NCBI RefSeq assembly: GCF_003148845.1
Contig: NZ_QGHA01000001.1
Location: forward strand, 434,001-498,000
From: Mucilaginibacter oryzae
Lineage (GTDB): Bacteria; Bacteroidota; Bacteroidia; Sphingobacteriales; Sphingobacteriaceae
Length of the DNA: 64,000 bases
Direction: 5' to 3'
How positions within the stretch are numbered: the first letter of the stretch is position 1; every line of letters starts with the position of its first letter. The translations under genes and the position numbers were made by a program. Positions 27,017 to 35,862 of this stretch are shown here, piece after piece. The notes beneath the pieces were generated by a model. It ran no database searches. It was given only the letters and a program-made list of their open reading frames with translations, and was not told the origin of the DNA.

Positions 27017-27382
27017 TTAATCCTTCTGGCTATCCCTTTTTACCAGCAGCACCTCATCGTTATCCAGCAATAAATACCCGTATTCGTAGTTAAAATAGTA
27101 GGTCGAATTATTCTTTGTTTGGTAGATACTGGTGATGTAATCAAAATCAAAACCTTTGGCGGTAAGTTTTTTGCGGGTAGTTTTGGTTTTTCCGGTTGGA
27201 TTTAGTTCTTCCAGTATGCGGCGGTTGCGCTTTAAAGTATTGTTAATATTCCGCACCAGGTTATAGCTATTGCTGTTAAGCTGGTTATTATAATTATTGC
27301 GGCACAGATCGTTACAAAACTTTTTATCTGCACGGCCCTGCAGCGGTGTCCCGCAATCCAAACAAACTCTTTCCTGGTTCAT
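27017..27382 (-). CDS. small zinc-ribbon protein, unknown function
   Basis: 121-aa protein of unknown role. The N-terminus has a four-cysteine zinc ribbon: Cys7-x2-Cys10 ('VCLDCGTPL') and Cys23-x3-Cys27 ('FCNDLC'). A basic helical segment follows (NNTLKRNRRILEEL, TTRKKL), and the C-terminus has 'DFDYITSIYQTKNNSTYYFNYEYGYLLLDND'. Similar short proteins are widespread in Bacteroidota, often near ssb or nucleotide genes, but no function is known to me. It diverges from ssb. Confidence 0.8.
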   Translation of the reverse strand: MNQERVCLDCGTPLQGRADKKFCNDLCRNNYNNQLNSNSYNLVRNINNTLKRNRRILEELNPTGKTKTTRKKLTAKGFDFDYITSIYQTKNNSTYYFNYEYGYLLLDNDEVLLVKRDSQKD

Positions 27383-27533
27383 GGTATAAAGGTAGGCAAT
27401 AAATTATCCGTTTGCAAACGCTTACAAACGGATACTATCGACTATAAACGGTTAATAACCGGGTAATCTTTCTGCCCCTCCCCACCTTTGTATCGTTAAC
27501 TCAAACGAACCAAAACATTTAAATAATAAAACG

Positions 27534-27863
27534 ATGAACTCATTAAGAAACAGTGTACGTCTGGTAGGCAATTTAGGTATGGATCCTGAAGTAAAAGTTT
27601 ACGACACCGATAAAAAAATGGTGCGCCTTTCCATAGCCACTAACGAAACTTACAAAAATGATAAAGGCGAAAAGGTTACCCAATGGCACAATCTTGTTTT
27701 CTGGGGAATGCAGGCCAAACTTGCCGAAGACTTTTTAAAAAAAGGCGATGAAGTTGCTATTGAAGGAAAACTGACTAACCGCAGCTATACCGATAAAGAA
27801 GGCGTTAAGCGCTACGTATCCGAAGTGGTGGTAAATGAATTTTTGAAAATGGGTAGAAACTGA
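27534..27863 (+). CDS. ssb: single-stranded DNA-binding protein, short form
   Basis: OB-fold protein of 109 aa matching the DNA-binding core of bacterial SSB ('NSVRLVGNLGMDPEVKVYD', 'VRLSIATNETYKNDKGEKVTQWHNLVFWG', 'LKKGDEVAIEGKLTNRSY'). It binds single-stranded DNA as a tetramer in the family. The protein stops just after the OB fold (EFLKMGRN). It lacks the glycine-rich linker and the acidic C-terminal tip (DDDIPF type) that recruit repair proteins. It is therefore probably a secondary SSB, with the main one elsewhere. Confidence 0.92.
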   Translation: MNSLRNSVRLVGNLGMDPEVKVYDTDKKMVRLSIATNETYKNDKGEKVTQWHNLVFWGMQAKLAEDFLKKGDEVAIEGKLTNRSYTDKEGVKRYVSEVVVNEFLKMGRN

Positions 27864-27988
27864 AGAGCCCAGGGCCCACAGCAAAAACCGGCAGGGCGAC
27901 GGGAAGCCAAATCAATAAATAATGTTGGTATGTTTCTCCAAAAGATATGCCTCCAGCCAGAAAGTGCCCCCCTTGCCTAAACAAACTA

Positions 27989-28019
27989 TTTGGTGTTTCC
28001 GACAATAACAATACCTTTG
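27989..28019 (+). promoter_or_regulatory. Bacteroidota-type promoter of the subtilase gene
   Basis: TTTG at 27989-27992, a 19-base spacer, then TACCTTTG at 28012-28019. Both boxes match the -33/-7 consensus used by the main Bacteroidota sigma factor. The gene starts about 85 bases further on. This is the best two-box promoter I found in the window. Confidence 0.65.
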
Positions 28020-28103
28020 CCGCGTTAAAAACACCAGACGGATGGTATTTTCTGCCTCGATAATATAACAACACAATACCTTAACCTTTGATTAAAACTT
28101 CTG

Positions 28104-29762
28104 ATGACTGCCAAATTACGTGTACTACTTTTACATTTTATATTGTTATGCTTTTTTGCAACCGGGTGCAAAAAAAACAATCCGGCTCCTCCCCCGCCAC
28201 CGGAAATTACAATAACTATTGATCCGCCTTTTTTAAATAAAGTTAAAACCTCAAGTTATTATTACAGACTTACTGCTACCATTCATAACGGTTCAGGATC
28301 TGAGCATATTACATGGAGTTCTGAAAACACCAGGCTCGCTACTGTTACAAGCGAAGGATTGGTTTCATGCCTGGCGGCCGGGCAAACTAATATAGTAGCC
28401 ACGGTTGATAACGGAAAAGCATCCGCAAAATGCAAAGTAACCATCACCGATAACAATGACTACAAATACAGGATCATACTTAAAGACAAGGGGACATCTG
28501 CTTATTCAATAAATAAACCTAATGATTTTTTATCAGCAAAGGCAATTGAGCGCCGCAGGAAACACAATATCCTTATAGATGAAACAGACCTGCCTATTTC
28601 TCCCGATTATATTAAAACCATAAAACAAACCGGAGGCACTATAGTGGCGAAAAGCAAATGGCTTAACACAGTTTGTATTAACACATCCGACCAGTTTTTG
28701 GTAGATAAACTTAAAGCGCTGCCATTTGTAAAAGATGTGATACTGGTTTGGGAAGGTCCAAGACTTAACACACCGCCTGCTCAATATAACGACGTACCAC
28801 AAAAAGGTTCAAACCAAACTACCGATACACCGCTTGATTACGGTGAAGCAACTCAAAATATTAGTCTTTGTAATGGGCAGGCCCTGCACAATAAAGGGTT
28901 TAAAGGTGCCGGAATTGATATTGCCGTTATTGACGGAGGTTTTATCAACCTTAATACCAACCCAACCTTTAGCAATGTAAGTATCAAAGGGGCAAAATCA
29001 TTTGTTTATGAAAGTCCTGATCCTTATGCCATTGATAACCATGGCGTATGGGTTACCTCATGTATGGCTGTTAATAAACCCGGCACCTACGTAGGCACGG
29101 CTCCCGAAGCAAACTACTGGTTACTGCATACTGAAGACGACGCGACAGAATATCCTATTGAAGAAGACTATTGGACCAACGCTATTGAATACGCCGACAG
29201 CGTTGGGGTTGATCTTGTTAATAGTTCGCTCACTTATAGTATAAATTATTACTTGCCGGAAGCGCGTTATAAATTTGAAGATATGGATGGCAAAACCGCG
29301 CTGGCCAGCAGAGCAGCCAATGCAGCGTTTAGCAAAGGTATTTTTATTGTATGCTGTGCTGGTAACGATATGCAATGGGTAGGCACCCCCGCCGATTCCC
29401 CCGACGTACTCACAATGGGCTCTGTTAACTATCGAGGTGAGGGCGGTCTCATTACATCGTGGGGAATAACTGTTGACGGGCGGGTTAAACCAGATCTTGT
29501 AGCATTAGGCTTGAGTGCCGCCGTAATCACGCCGGGCGGCGTTCCGGAAACAAGAAACGGTACATCTTACGCCAGCCCAATTATGTGCGGCTTGGCCGCC
29601 TGTTTGTGGCAGGCTTATCCTAAACTTAACAATAAGGAATTACTTACGGTGATGCGGCAGGCAGGCAACAGGTATAATAACCCGGTTATGCCTTATGGTT
29701 ATGGCATTCCCGATATGCAAAAGGCTATGAATTTGGCTAAAACTATATCTGACGGTAAATAA
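28104..29762 (+). CDS. S8 family subtilisin-like serine peptidase, lipoprotein with Ig-like domain
   Basis: Exported protease of 552 aa. The signal has lipobox 'FFATGC', so it is likely lipid-anchored. A proline-rich spacer precedes a bacterial Ig-like (Big_2) domain at about 35-115 ('ITWSSENTRLATVTSEGLVSC'). The next region (about 120-215) looks like an inhibitor I9-type prodomain. The S8 domain follows with the triad Asp277 ('IAVIDGGF'), His313 ('DNHGVWVTS') and Ser488 ('NGTSYASPIMCGLAA'). It is intact and probably active. The gene is monocistronic with its own promoter. Confidence 0.93.
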   Translation: MTAKLRVLLLHFILLCFFATGCKKNNPAPPPPPEITITIDPPFLNKVKTSSYYYRLTATIHNGSGSEHITWSSENTRLATVTSEGLVSCLAAGQTNIVATVDNGKASAKCKVTITDNNDYKYRIILKDKGTSAYSINKPNDFLSAKAIERRRKHNILIDETDLPISPDYIKTIKQTGGTIVAKSKWLNTVCINTSDQFLVDKLKALPFVKDVILVWEGPRLNTPPAQYNDVPQKGSNQTTDTPLDYGEATQNISLCNGQALHNKGFKGAGIDIAVIDGGFINLNTNPTFSNVSIKGAKSFVYESPDPYAIDNHGVWVTSCMAVNKPGTYVGTAPEANYWLLHTEDDATEYPIEEDYWTNAIEYADSVGVDLVNSSLTYSINYYLPEARYKFEDMDGKTALASRAANAAFSKGIFIVCCAGNDMQWVGTPADSPDVLTMGSVNYRGEGGLITSWGITVDGRVKPDLVALGLSAAVITPGGVPETRNGTSYASPIMCGLAACLWQAYPKLNNKELLTVMRQAGNRYNNPVMPYGYGIPDMQKAMNLAKTISDGK

Positions 29763-30034
29763 TAGCCAAAATGAACGTTTAATGAAGTGCTGTTGCCTTT
29801 TTCTGAATTGGGTGGGCATTTAAATATATTTGTACAACAGTAGGCGCATAACTCAACTATGTTGATATTTTTGATGCCCCGTCAATACTTTCAGAATCCT
29901 GTAAAAGTTAAGCTAAACGCTCTCCTGTTATAAAAAATATGTATTCATTAGGTTGGCTGTTGTTCAAGCTTGCATCAGCATCAACACAAAAATAGTATTG
30001 CTTTTTTTGCGGGTTTATCAATAAAAACATCATC

Positions 30035-30580
30035 ATGCTCCTTTTCAAACCAATTATTATTGCAGCTTTATTGTTCGGCGCTGCCGGTTTTTCAAATCAT
30101 ACCGTAAATAAAAAAAGCCTTGTTCCTCCCGGAAAGGTGGAGGGGAATTTTACCTCCCATAAAAACAAAGAATCAATTTCCGTTATCAAACCGAAGATCA
30201 ATGCCGACGGAACCGGTTGCGACGGAAAATGTGAACTCATACTCCGTTTTTCCGGCGACCATACACCGCCCATCACGATTGAAGATTGTATTGGCGGCGA
30301 ACCGGTTAATCTGGGTGATCTTGATGGTGATGGGAAAGATGAAATTGGTGTGCTGCGGGAATGGTTTAACAGTTGCTGGCACAACTATAACGTATATACC
30401 TTTAAAAACGGACGGTGGCAGTTTGCTGTTCCGCCGATACATACTTATTGCGACCAATGGGAAAACGGGATAAAGGCTATAGAAAAGTATCCGTTGAAAA
30501 AGGGTTATGTGAAGATCAACTATAGCATAATGGCCGACTCCAACATTGTAGTTAAAAACAAAATTATCAAAGTGAAATAA
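30035..30580 (+). CDS. secreted hypothetical protein with FG-GAP/VCBS-like motif
   Basis: Unrecognised 181-aa protein. A signal peptide (MLLFKPIIIAALLFGAAGFS) is clear. The central 'NLGDLDGDGKDEIGVL' is a calcium-binding-like FG-GAP/integrin-alpha repeat element. Further on are 'HNYNVYTFKNGRWQFAVPP' and paired cysteines. A secreted or periplasmic location is likely. It is followed within 60 bases by the tnpA relic on the opposite strand. Confidence 0.72.
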   Translation: MLLFKPIIIAALLFGAAGFSNHTVNKKSLVPPGKVEGNFTSHKNKESISVIKPKINADGTGCDGKCELILRFSGDHTPPITIEDCIGGEPVNLGDLDGDGKDEIGVLREWFNSCWHNYNVYTFKNGRWQFAVPPIHTYCDQWENGIKAIEKYPLKKGYVKINYSIMADSNIVVKNKIIKVK

Positions 30581-30641
30581 GCCATATGAGCGTACTTGCG
30601 ATTGCTTAGGCTGTATCGCAGCTTCAGTCAGTACTTACCTA

Positions 30642-31099
30642 TTATTGCGGTTGTTTGAAAATATACCTATCATCAACGCAATACCAAAGCTTTCAATATT
30701 TCCTGGTACTCTTGCAGAAATGTTTTCTTACTATGGTGCTTTTGCCGGTTTAATATATATTTTACACTCAGTAAACCTGCGACCGGCTATGGGTAAAAGC
30801 GCCATAGCCTTCCTGTCACTGAAATTTGCCTTTGGTTAGCTTTTCTTTGTTGACCCGCTCGGATGAGTCACTTTTCACAATTCGCATAAAATCAGAAATT
30901 GCCTGATTGGTATTTTACACCAACAAACATGTGTATATGATCGGGCATATTGTTGATAGCGATTATTTTATGCCCATGGTTTTGAGCAATAGCTATAATA
31001 AAATTTCTTAACCGTTCGGCCCATGTATCATCAATTAACGATGCTTTACGGCAAATTCGAAATGTAAGTACATTGTATGTACGTGTTATTGGTTGCCAT
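30642..31099 (-). pseudogene. decayed IS200/IS605-type (REP-associated) tnpA transposase
   Basis: Read on the minus strand from ATG 31097-31099, pieces of a Y1-type transposase appear in changing frames. They are MATNNTYIQ, then 'WAERLRNFIIAIAQNHGHKIIAINNMPDHIHMFVGVKYQSGNF', then 'AISDFMRIVKSDSSERVNKEKLTKGKFQ' and, past an in-frame TGA in place of a Trp, 'QEGYGAFTHSRSQ'. Next come 'VKYILNRQKHHSKKTFLQEYQEILKA' and finally 'VDDRYIFKQPQ' with a stop. The catalytic HxH of HUH enzymes (HIH) is still readable. The Tyr region ends in broken frames. Total span 458 bases equals a normal 150-residue tnpA, but at least three frameshifts and one nonsense codon inactivate it. Palindromic repeats lie just beyond its 5' end. 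Confidence 0.85.
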
Positions 31100-31115
31100 G
31101 ATTGCTAAGTTTAGG

Positions 31116-31272
31116 TTAAACCCCTCCGGGGTGGTAAATATCAGGTTTTTAATAGCAACAAAGCTACTGCCCCTCTCGGGAATCATACATAACTAATTTA
31201 TTTTCAATACATTAGTAAAATCATATCGCCGGACTAATCTTTTTTTGTAAACCCCAGAGGGGGTGAAAGCTT
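31116..31272. repeat. two CCCC/GGGG palindromic repeat units beside the tnpA relic
   Basis: Two short related palindromes stand at 31119-31136 (AAACCCCTCCGGGGTGG) and about 31249-31266 (AAACCCCAGAGGGGGTGA). Both sit in TAAA-flanked contexts. They resemble REP-type repeats that accompany single-strand transposases. Confidence 0.5.
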
Positions 31273-31278
31273 TGTAGA

Positions 31279-31333
31279 CATTCCAATCTCACGCCCTTTG
31301 CCCCAAAGGGGCAAAGGGCGTGAGATTGGAATG
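31279..31333. repeat. perfect 26-bp inverted repeat with 3-base loop downstream of fmt
   Basis: Arms 31279-31304 and 31308-31333 are exactly complementary around AAA. The stem is 26 bp long. It lies 24 bases beyond the fmt stop and could end fmt transcription, but its length and perfection are more typical of a recently arrived palindromic repeat. Confidence 0.85.
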
Positions 31334-31356
31334 AAATTTCACCCACTGTAAAAGCC

Positions 31357-32274
31357 CTACAGCCTCACCCCTCTCAAAAAATCTTCAACCCCCATCCGCT
31401 TTTTTCCTTCCAGCTGCACATCTTTTAAACTGACAAAACCGTCCCTCGTTGCAAATTTCAAAAACGTTTTGTTATCTGTTAAGAAAGCTCCGGGTTGAAC
31501 ACCGGGTTCGCTAAGCTCAAATTCTGATGCATAAACTTTCAGTACCTTACCGTTAAGCTCGGTATAAGCGGTTGGCACCGGGCTTAACCCGCGGATTTTG
31601 TTATATACCGCTTCAGCCGGTTGAGTCCAGTCAATCAGGCAATCTTCTTTAAAAATTTTGGGCGCGTGTTTTAGTTCGGCGCCTTCGGCAAGGGCGGCCT
31701 GGGGGTGTTCGTTAAAACGACCGCTTTCAACGGCCTTAACCGTTTTTACCAGGATCCCGGCACCTTTGTTCATCAGCCTGTCGTGCAATTCGCCGGCATT
31801 TTCATTACCGGTGAGGGTTATTTTTTCAGTAAACAGGATATTGCCGGTATCAATTTCATGTTTCAGGAAAAAGGTGGTAACACCGCTTTCCTTTTCACCG
31901 TTAATCAGCGCCCAGTTAATGGGGGCTGCGCCGCGGTATTGGGGCAATAATGACGCGTGAAGGTTGATGGTACCCTTTGGCGGCATGTTCCACACACTTT
32001 CGGGCAACATCCTAAAAGCCACCACCACCTGCAAATCGGCCCTGAGAGCTTTAAGCTCGGCTAAAAACTCCGCGCTCTTTAATTTTTCGGGTTGCAGCAC
32101 CTTTAAACCGTTGGCAACCGCGTATTGTTTAACCGCCGATTCGTTAACTTTTTGCCCCCTGCCGGCGGGCTTATCGGGCGCTGTTACTACGGCAACAATA
32201 TCGCATCCTGCAGTGATCAGGGCATCTAACGAGGCAACGGCAAACTGGGGGGTACCCATAAATATAATTCTCAT
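31357..32274 (-). CDS. fmt: methionyl-tRNA formyltransferase
   Basis: Formylates initiator Met-tRNA using 10-formyl-tetrahydrofolate. It is 305 aa, normal length. The N-terminal Rossmann-like domain has 'IIFMGTPQFAVASLDAL', the folate-site loop 'NLHASLLPQYRGAAPINWA' with the catalytic Asn-His, and 'FLKHEIDTGNIL' with the catalytic Asp. The C-terminal OB-like domain starts near 'DWTQPAEAVYNKIRGLSPVPTAY'. It lies 31 bases after the NamZ-like gene on the same strand and probably shares its transcript. Confidence 0.97.
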   Translation of the reverse strand: MRIIFMGTPQFAVASLDALITAGCDIVAVVTAPDKPAGRGQKVNESAVKQYAVANGLKVLQPEKLKSAEFLAELKALRADLQVVVAFRMLPESVWNMPPKGTINLHASLLPQYRGAAPINWALINGEKESGVTTFFLKHEIDTGNILFTEKITLTGNENAGELHDRLMNKGAGILVKTVKAVESGRFNEHPQAALAEGAELKHAPKIFKEDCLIDWTQPAEAVYNKIRGLSPVPTAYTELNGKVLKVYASEFELSEPGVQPGAFLTDNKTFLKFATRDGFVSLKDVQLEGKKRMGVEDFLRGVRL

Positions 32275-32305
32275 AGTATGTTTAGGTAAATGATGTTCTT
32301 GTTTG

Positions 32306-33544
32306 TTATTCGTACAACAGATATTTTTTTCGTGTTATTTTAAATTTTTCCAGGCCCGGCTGCCAGCTTTTCCTGATGGCGGCTTCGCTTTCACCGGCTT
32401 CAATCTGTTTACGCAATTGGGCCGAACCCGCAAGCTTATTGAAATAAGCGTTAAAAAAATGCGCCTTATCGGGCATTGCCTTGTATAATTCTATGAGCCA
32501 GCTCAGGTTAATTGAGCCCATCGCCCTTACCTCATTTGCCGACATTTTTTCCAGATCGATGCCAAAACACTCCTGGTCTTTTTGCGGCGGGTTTTCGCTC
32601 ATGCCCGGTATGCTTCGGGGGGTGAACGAAAAACTGTATTTACCCTTTAACAACGGGTGCCCTATTTGCACAAAGGGCAGCATAGTGCCCCTGCCCAAAC
32701 TAAAAGTAGTACCCTCAAACAAACAGGTACTGGGGTATAACAACACCGATAAATCGGTGTTTAAATTGGGCGAAGGGTTTACCGGCAATTTATAATACAG
32801 GCTATGTTTATAATTTGCCACTTTAACGATATTCAGTTTACACTTTACCGAGTTTTTAAGCCAGCCTTCGCCGTTTATCATTTGGGCATACTCGCCAATG
32901 GTCATGCCGTGGGCAATAGGGATGGTGTGCATACCTACAAACGAACGGTATGCGGTATCCAGTATCGGCCCGTCAACCAGGTAACCGTTAGGATTTGGCC
33001 GGTCAAATATCATCAGCTCCACATTATTTTCGGCACAGGCCTCCATTACATAGTGCAGGGTTGATATATAGGTGTAAAACCGGGTGCCAACATCCTGGAT
33101 ATCGAAGATCATCAGATCAATCCCCTTAAGGTCGTCGGCTGTGGGTTTGTAATGTTTATTGCCGTACAGCGATATTACGGGTAAGCCTGTTTTCGGGTCG
33201 TTGGCATCATTAACGCTGGCGCCGTTGCTGGCATTGCCCCTAAAACCATGCTCGGGCCCGAAGATCTTTTTAATAGCAACACCTAAATGCAATAAACTAT
33301 CAACACTGGGCGTAAGGCTTTCGCCAATAACCGAGGTTTGATTAACCACCATCCCGATATTTTTTCCCTTAATATAGTCAATATAAAGCGAAACCTGGTC
33401 GGCGCCGGTTATGATGCGGGTATTTATTTTATTTTTTTTTGGCGATGGCCTTGTATCCGGCTTGCTGTTACCCGCCTGGCTGCAGGCGGTATGGGTAAGT
33501 AAAACAACTATGGAAATGTATTGCAAAAATGTTTTGAACTTCAT
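32306..33544 (-). CDS. DUF1343 / NamZ-type exo-beta-N-acetylmuramidase, lipoprotein
   Basis: Family GH171-type enzyme that releases terminal MurNAc from peptidoglycan fragments. From the Met at 33544 the protein is 412 aa, with signal and lipobox 'LTHTAC' (about Cys19). Family-conserved stretches are 'IKGKNIGMVVNQTSVIGE', 'KKIFGPEHGFRGNASNGASV', 'IDLMIFDIQDVGTRFYTYISTLHYVMEAC', 'IFDRPNPNGYLVDGP', 'PIAHGMTIGEYAQMING' and 'YPSTCLFEGTTFSLGRGT'. It is likely to act in the periplasm in wall recycling. The gene is divergent from the permease gene with an 89-base gap. Confidence 0.93.
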   Translation of the reverse strand: MKFKTFLQYISIVVLLTHTACSQAGNSKPDTRPSPKKNKINTRIITGADQVSLYIDYIKGKNIGMVVNQTSVIGESLTPSVDSLLHLGVAIKKIFGPEHGFRGNASNGASVNDANDPKTGLPVISLYGNKHYKPTADDLKGIDLMIFDIQDVGTRFYTYISTLHYVMEACAENNVELMIFDRPNPNGYLVDGPILDTAYRSFVGMHTIPIAHGMTIGEYAQMINGEGWLKNSVKCKLNIVKVANYKHSLYYKLPVNPSPNLNTDLSVLLYPSTCLFEGTTFSLGRGTMLPFVQIGHPLLKGKYSFSFTPRSIPGMSENPPQKDQECFGIDLEKMSANEVRAMGSINLSWLIELYKAMPDKAHFFNAYFNKLAGSAQLRKQIEAGESEAAIRKSWQPGLEKFKITRKKYLLYE

Positions 33545-33633
33545 GATAAAATATTGAGTTGAAACAATTTTAAAAATAGCAGGTTTAACAGCAAAAACCG
33601 CATATTTGCGAAGGTACAAAAAAACAATCCGCA

Positions 33634-34854
33634 TTGAGTTTCGCCTCCTTTATATCAGCCCGCATCACCTTTAAATCAAAACGTACATTCTCTAAGTTGA
33701 TTGTACGCATCGCGATTATCGGTATTATGCTGGGGCTTAGTGTAATGATATTGTCGCTTGCTATAGTTAAAGGATTTAAACACGAAATACGCGATAAAGT
33801 TCGCGGCTTTGGGGGCGATATACGCGTAGTTAAGTTTGATCTGAACAACTCGTACGAAAGCTCGGTTGTTGAAACCGACCATGCTTTTGAAAAACGGGCG
33901 CTTAAAAGCCCTTATATTATACACATCATGCCCGTGGCTACCAAACCCGGCATTATCAAAGCCAATAACGAAATTGAAGGTGTTGTGCTGAAAGGGGTTG
34001 ACAAAACTTACGACTGGAGCTATTTTAAAACAACGCTGGTATCCGGTCAATTGATCAATTTTGCCGATTCGGTTGAAGCGCAGAAGGAGATCATGATATC
34101 GCAAACCACCGCCAACCGCCTCAGGCTGAAGGTAGGCGATAAACTGCTGATGTATTTTATACAGGAGCCCCTGCGTAAACGCCAGTTTAAAGTAAAGGGA
34201 ATTTTTAATGTTGGCGTTGAAGAGATCGATAAAACTTTTGTCGTCGGCGCACTGTCATTGGTTAACCGCCTTAACGACTGGAAACCGGGCGAGATCGGGC
34301 AGTACGAAATCCGCGTAGCTGATTTTGATCATCTTGACGAAGCGGCCAACGCGCTGACGAATGTTTTGCCGGTTAAATTAAAACAATATACCATACAGGA
34401 AGATTATCCCTCCATATTTGAATGGCTTAACCTGCTGGATGTTAATTTTGTGGTGATGCTGGTGCTGATGATGGCCGTAGCCGTTATCAACATGATCTCG
34501 GCCCTGTTAATCATGATCCTGGAGCGTACAGCCATGATAGGTATTTTTAAAGCTATGGGCGCCAGCAACTGGGAAATACGAAAAGTGTTCCTGATCAACG
34601 CGGCTTACCTGATTGGGATAGGCCTGTTGTTAGGCAACCTGCTTGGCATAGGCCTGGGTTATTTTCAACAGCAAACGCACTTTTTTCAGCTCGACCAGGC
34701 TTCATACTACATGAAGTTTGTGCCTATTGAGTTTAATGCCGTTGATATCGTTCTTTTAAACCTTGGCACCATGGTGGTATGCCTGCTGGTGCTCATGATT
34801 CCTTCATCGCTGGTAAGCAGAATTTCGCCGGTAAAGGCTATTCAATTTAAGTAG
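33634..34854 (+). CDS. ABC transporter permease, LolC/LolE-like
   Basis: Inner-membrane permease of 406 aa of the MacB/FtsX type, related to the lipoprotein-releasing system. The start is TTG at 33634 (no ATG is available before the first helix). Helix 1 is at about 25-50, then a large periplasmic MacB-like domain of about 50-270. Three C-terminal helices follow: 'FVVMLVLMMAVAVINMISALLIMI', 'AAYLIGIGLLLGNLLGIGLG' and 'VLLNLGTMVVCLLVLMIPSSLV'. The tail 'RISPVKAIQFK' is a common ending. No ATPase gene adjoins it, so LolD must be elsewhere. Bacteroidota often encode LolCE as a single permease type. Confidence 0.9.
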   Translation: MSFASFISARITFKSKRTFSKLIVRIAIIGIMLGLSVMILSLAIVKGFKHEIRDKVRGFGGDIRVVKFDLNNSYESSVVETDHAFEKRALKSPYIIHIMPVATKPGIIKANNEIEGVVLKGVDKTYDWSYFKTTLVSGQLINFADSVEAQKEIMISQTTANRLRLKVGDKLLMYFIQEPLRKRQFKVKGIFNVGVEEIDKTFVVGALSLVNRLNDWKPGEIGQYEIRVADFDHLDEAANALTNVLPVKLKQYTIQEDYPSIFEWLNLLDVNFVVMLVLMMAVAVINMISALLIMILERTAMIGIFKAMGASNWEIRKVFLINAAYLIGIGLLLGNLLGIGLGYFQQQTHFFQLDQASYYMKFVPIEFNAVDIVLLNLGTMVVCLLVLMIPSSLVSRISPVKAIQFK

Positions 34855-35121
34855 TTTTTGAGTTGATCAGCGATTGGAGATTAGAGGTTAGTTGAAAACC
34901 ACTCATCGAATCAACCCCCATTATGGCGCAAGTCTTGAGCGTTAGGTAAGCCTCGCTGACTAGCGCCTTTAAGCGGAAACTTCATTACAATCACAAATCA
35001 TCATCCCGCAAGACTTTTGCTATTTCGGTATCTGTCTAAAAAATCCGGAATCGAAAATCCGATATTCGAAATTGCCCTATAAAACCATTCACTCAATCAA
35101 CCGCTCACCAATCAACCACCC

Positions 35122-35862
35122 CTAAAACAACCTATAGCTCAATCCCAAACGCCACAATTCGCTATGGGCATCATTTACGCCGCCAATCCAGCCTTCGCGG
35201 TAATTAGTTAAACCATGGGCAAAAGAGGCGTTTAATGCATAGCGGCCATAGCTGGCTGCCGCGCCCATGCGTAACCTGACGTCGGTTGGCGATTTGGCTC
35301 TTTCATAATCAACTTTATACAATCTGCCTTCCTTGTCTTTTGCTTCGCCCTTATCGCGGGTGCTAAGCATAAGGCCAATATCCACACCTGGCAAAATATC
35401 CAGCTTAACTTTGTTAAACTGAAAACGATAGCCGATATACGGGTTAAGGTTAATGGTTTGGTTTTGCAAAGCAACGTGGCCGGTTAGCGGAAAAGTCCAA
35501 TCATTGCCGGTAATTGTTGGTAAGTTTGAAGCTGTTACTATCGGCGAATATCTGTTAGCATCCGCTTTACTTCTCAACACTTCGTAACCAGTCTGTAAGC
35601 CCACAATAAAACCACCTTTTAGTACCAGTTGCGCCTGGATGCCGCCGCCATAGCTAAAGCCGTTTTTACTGCCATAAGGGTTATTAGCCCGGTTCATTGG
35701 GTCGCCGGTGGTTGAGCCCTGCAGTATCATGGTAGCAGGCGTTGCCGATGCGCCCGAAAAACGGAATAAACCCGAAGCAGCCTGTACCGAAACTTCAATT
35801 TTTTGGGCAAACAAACTCGTTCCGCAACATAGCAGAACAACGGTTAAGAAACGCTTTTTCAT
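35122..35862 (-). CDS. outer-membrane beta-barrel protein in sigma/anti-sigma operon
   Basis: 246-aa protein with signal peptide (MKKRFLTVVLLCCGTSLFAQ). The rest is alternating beta strands and turns ending in 'LWRLGLSYRLF', the usual C-terminal aromatic of an outer-membrane barrel. I see no enzyme motif. The ATG overlaps the stop of the upstream membrane-spanning protein gene (ATGA), so the two are coupled. The order is ECF sigma, barrel-tailed membrane protein, this barrel. It may be a partner or target of that system. Confidence 0.78.
   Translation of the reverse strand: MKKRFLTVVLLCCGTSLFAQKIEVSVQAASGLFRFSGASATPATMILQGSTTGDPMNRANNPYGSKNGFSYGGGIQAQLVLKGGFIVGLQTGYEVLRSKADANRYSPIVTASNLPTITGNDWTFPLTGHVALQNQTINLNPYIGYRFQFNKVKLDILPGVDIGLMLSTRDKGEAKDKEGRLYKVDYERAKSPTDVRLRMGAAASYGRYALNASFAHGLTNYREGWIGGVNDAHSELWRLGLSYRLF

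Noticed and set aside
30645..30839. Plus-strand reading frame of 64 codons
   Set aside because: It is antisense to the decayed tnpA and has no recognised feature.
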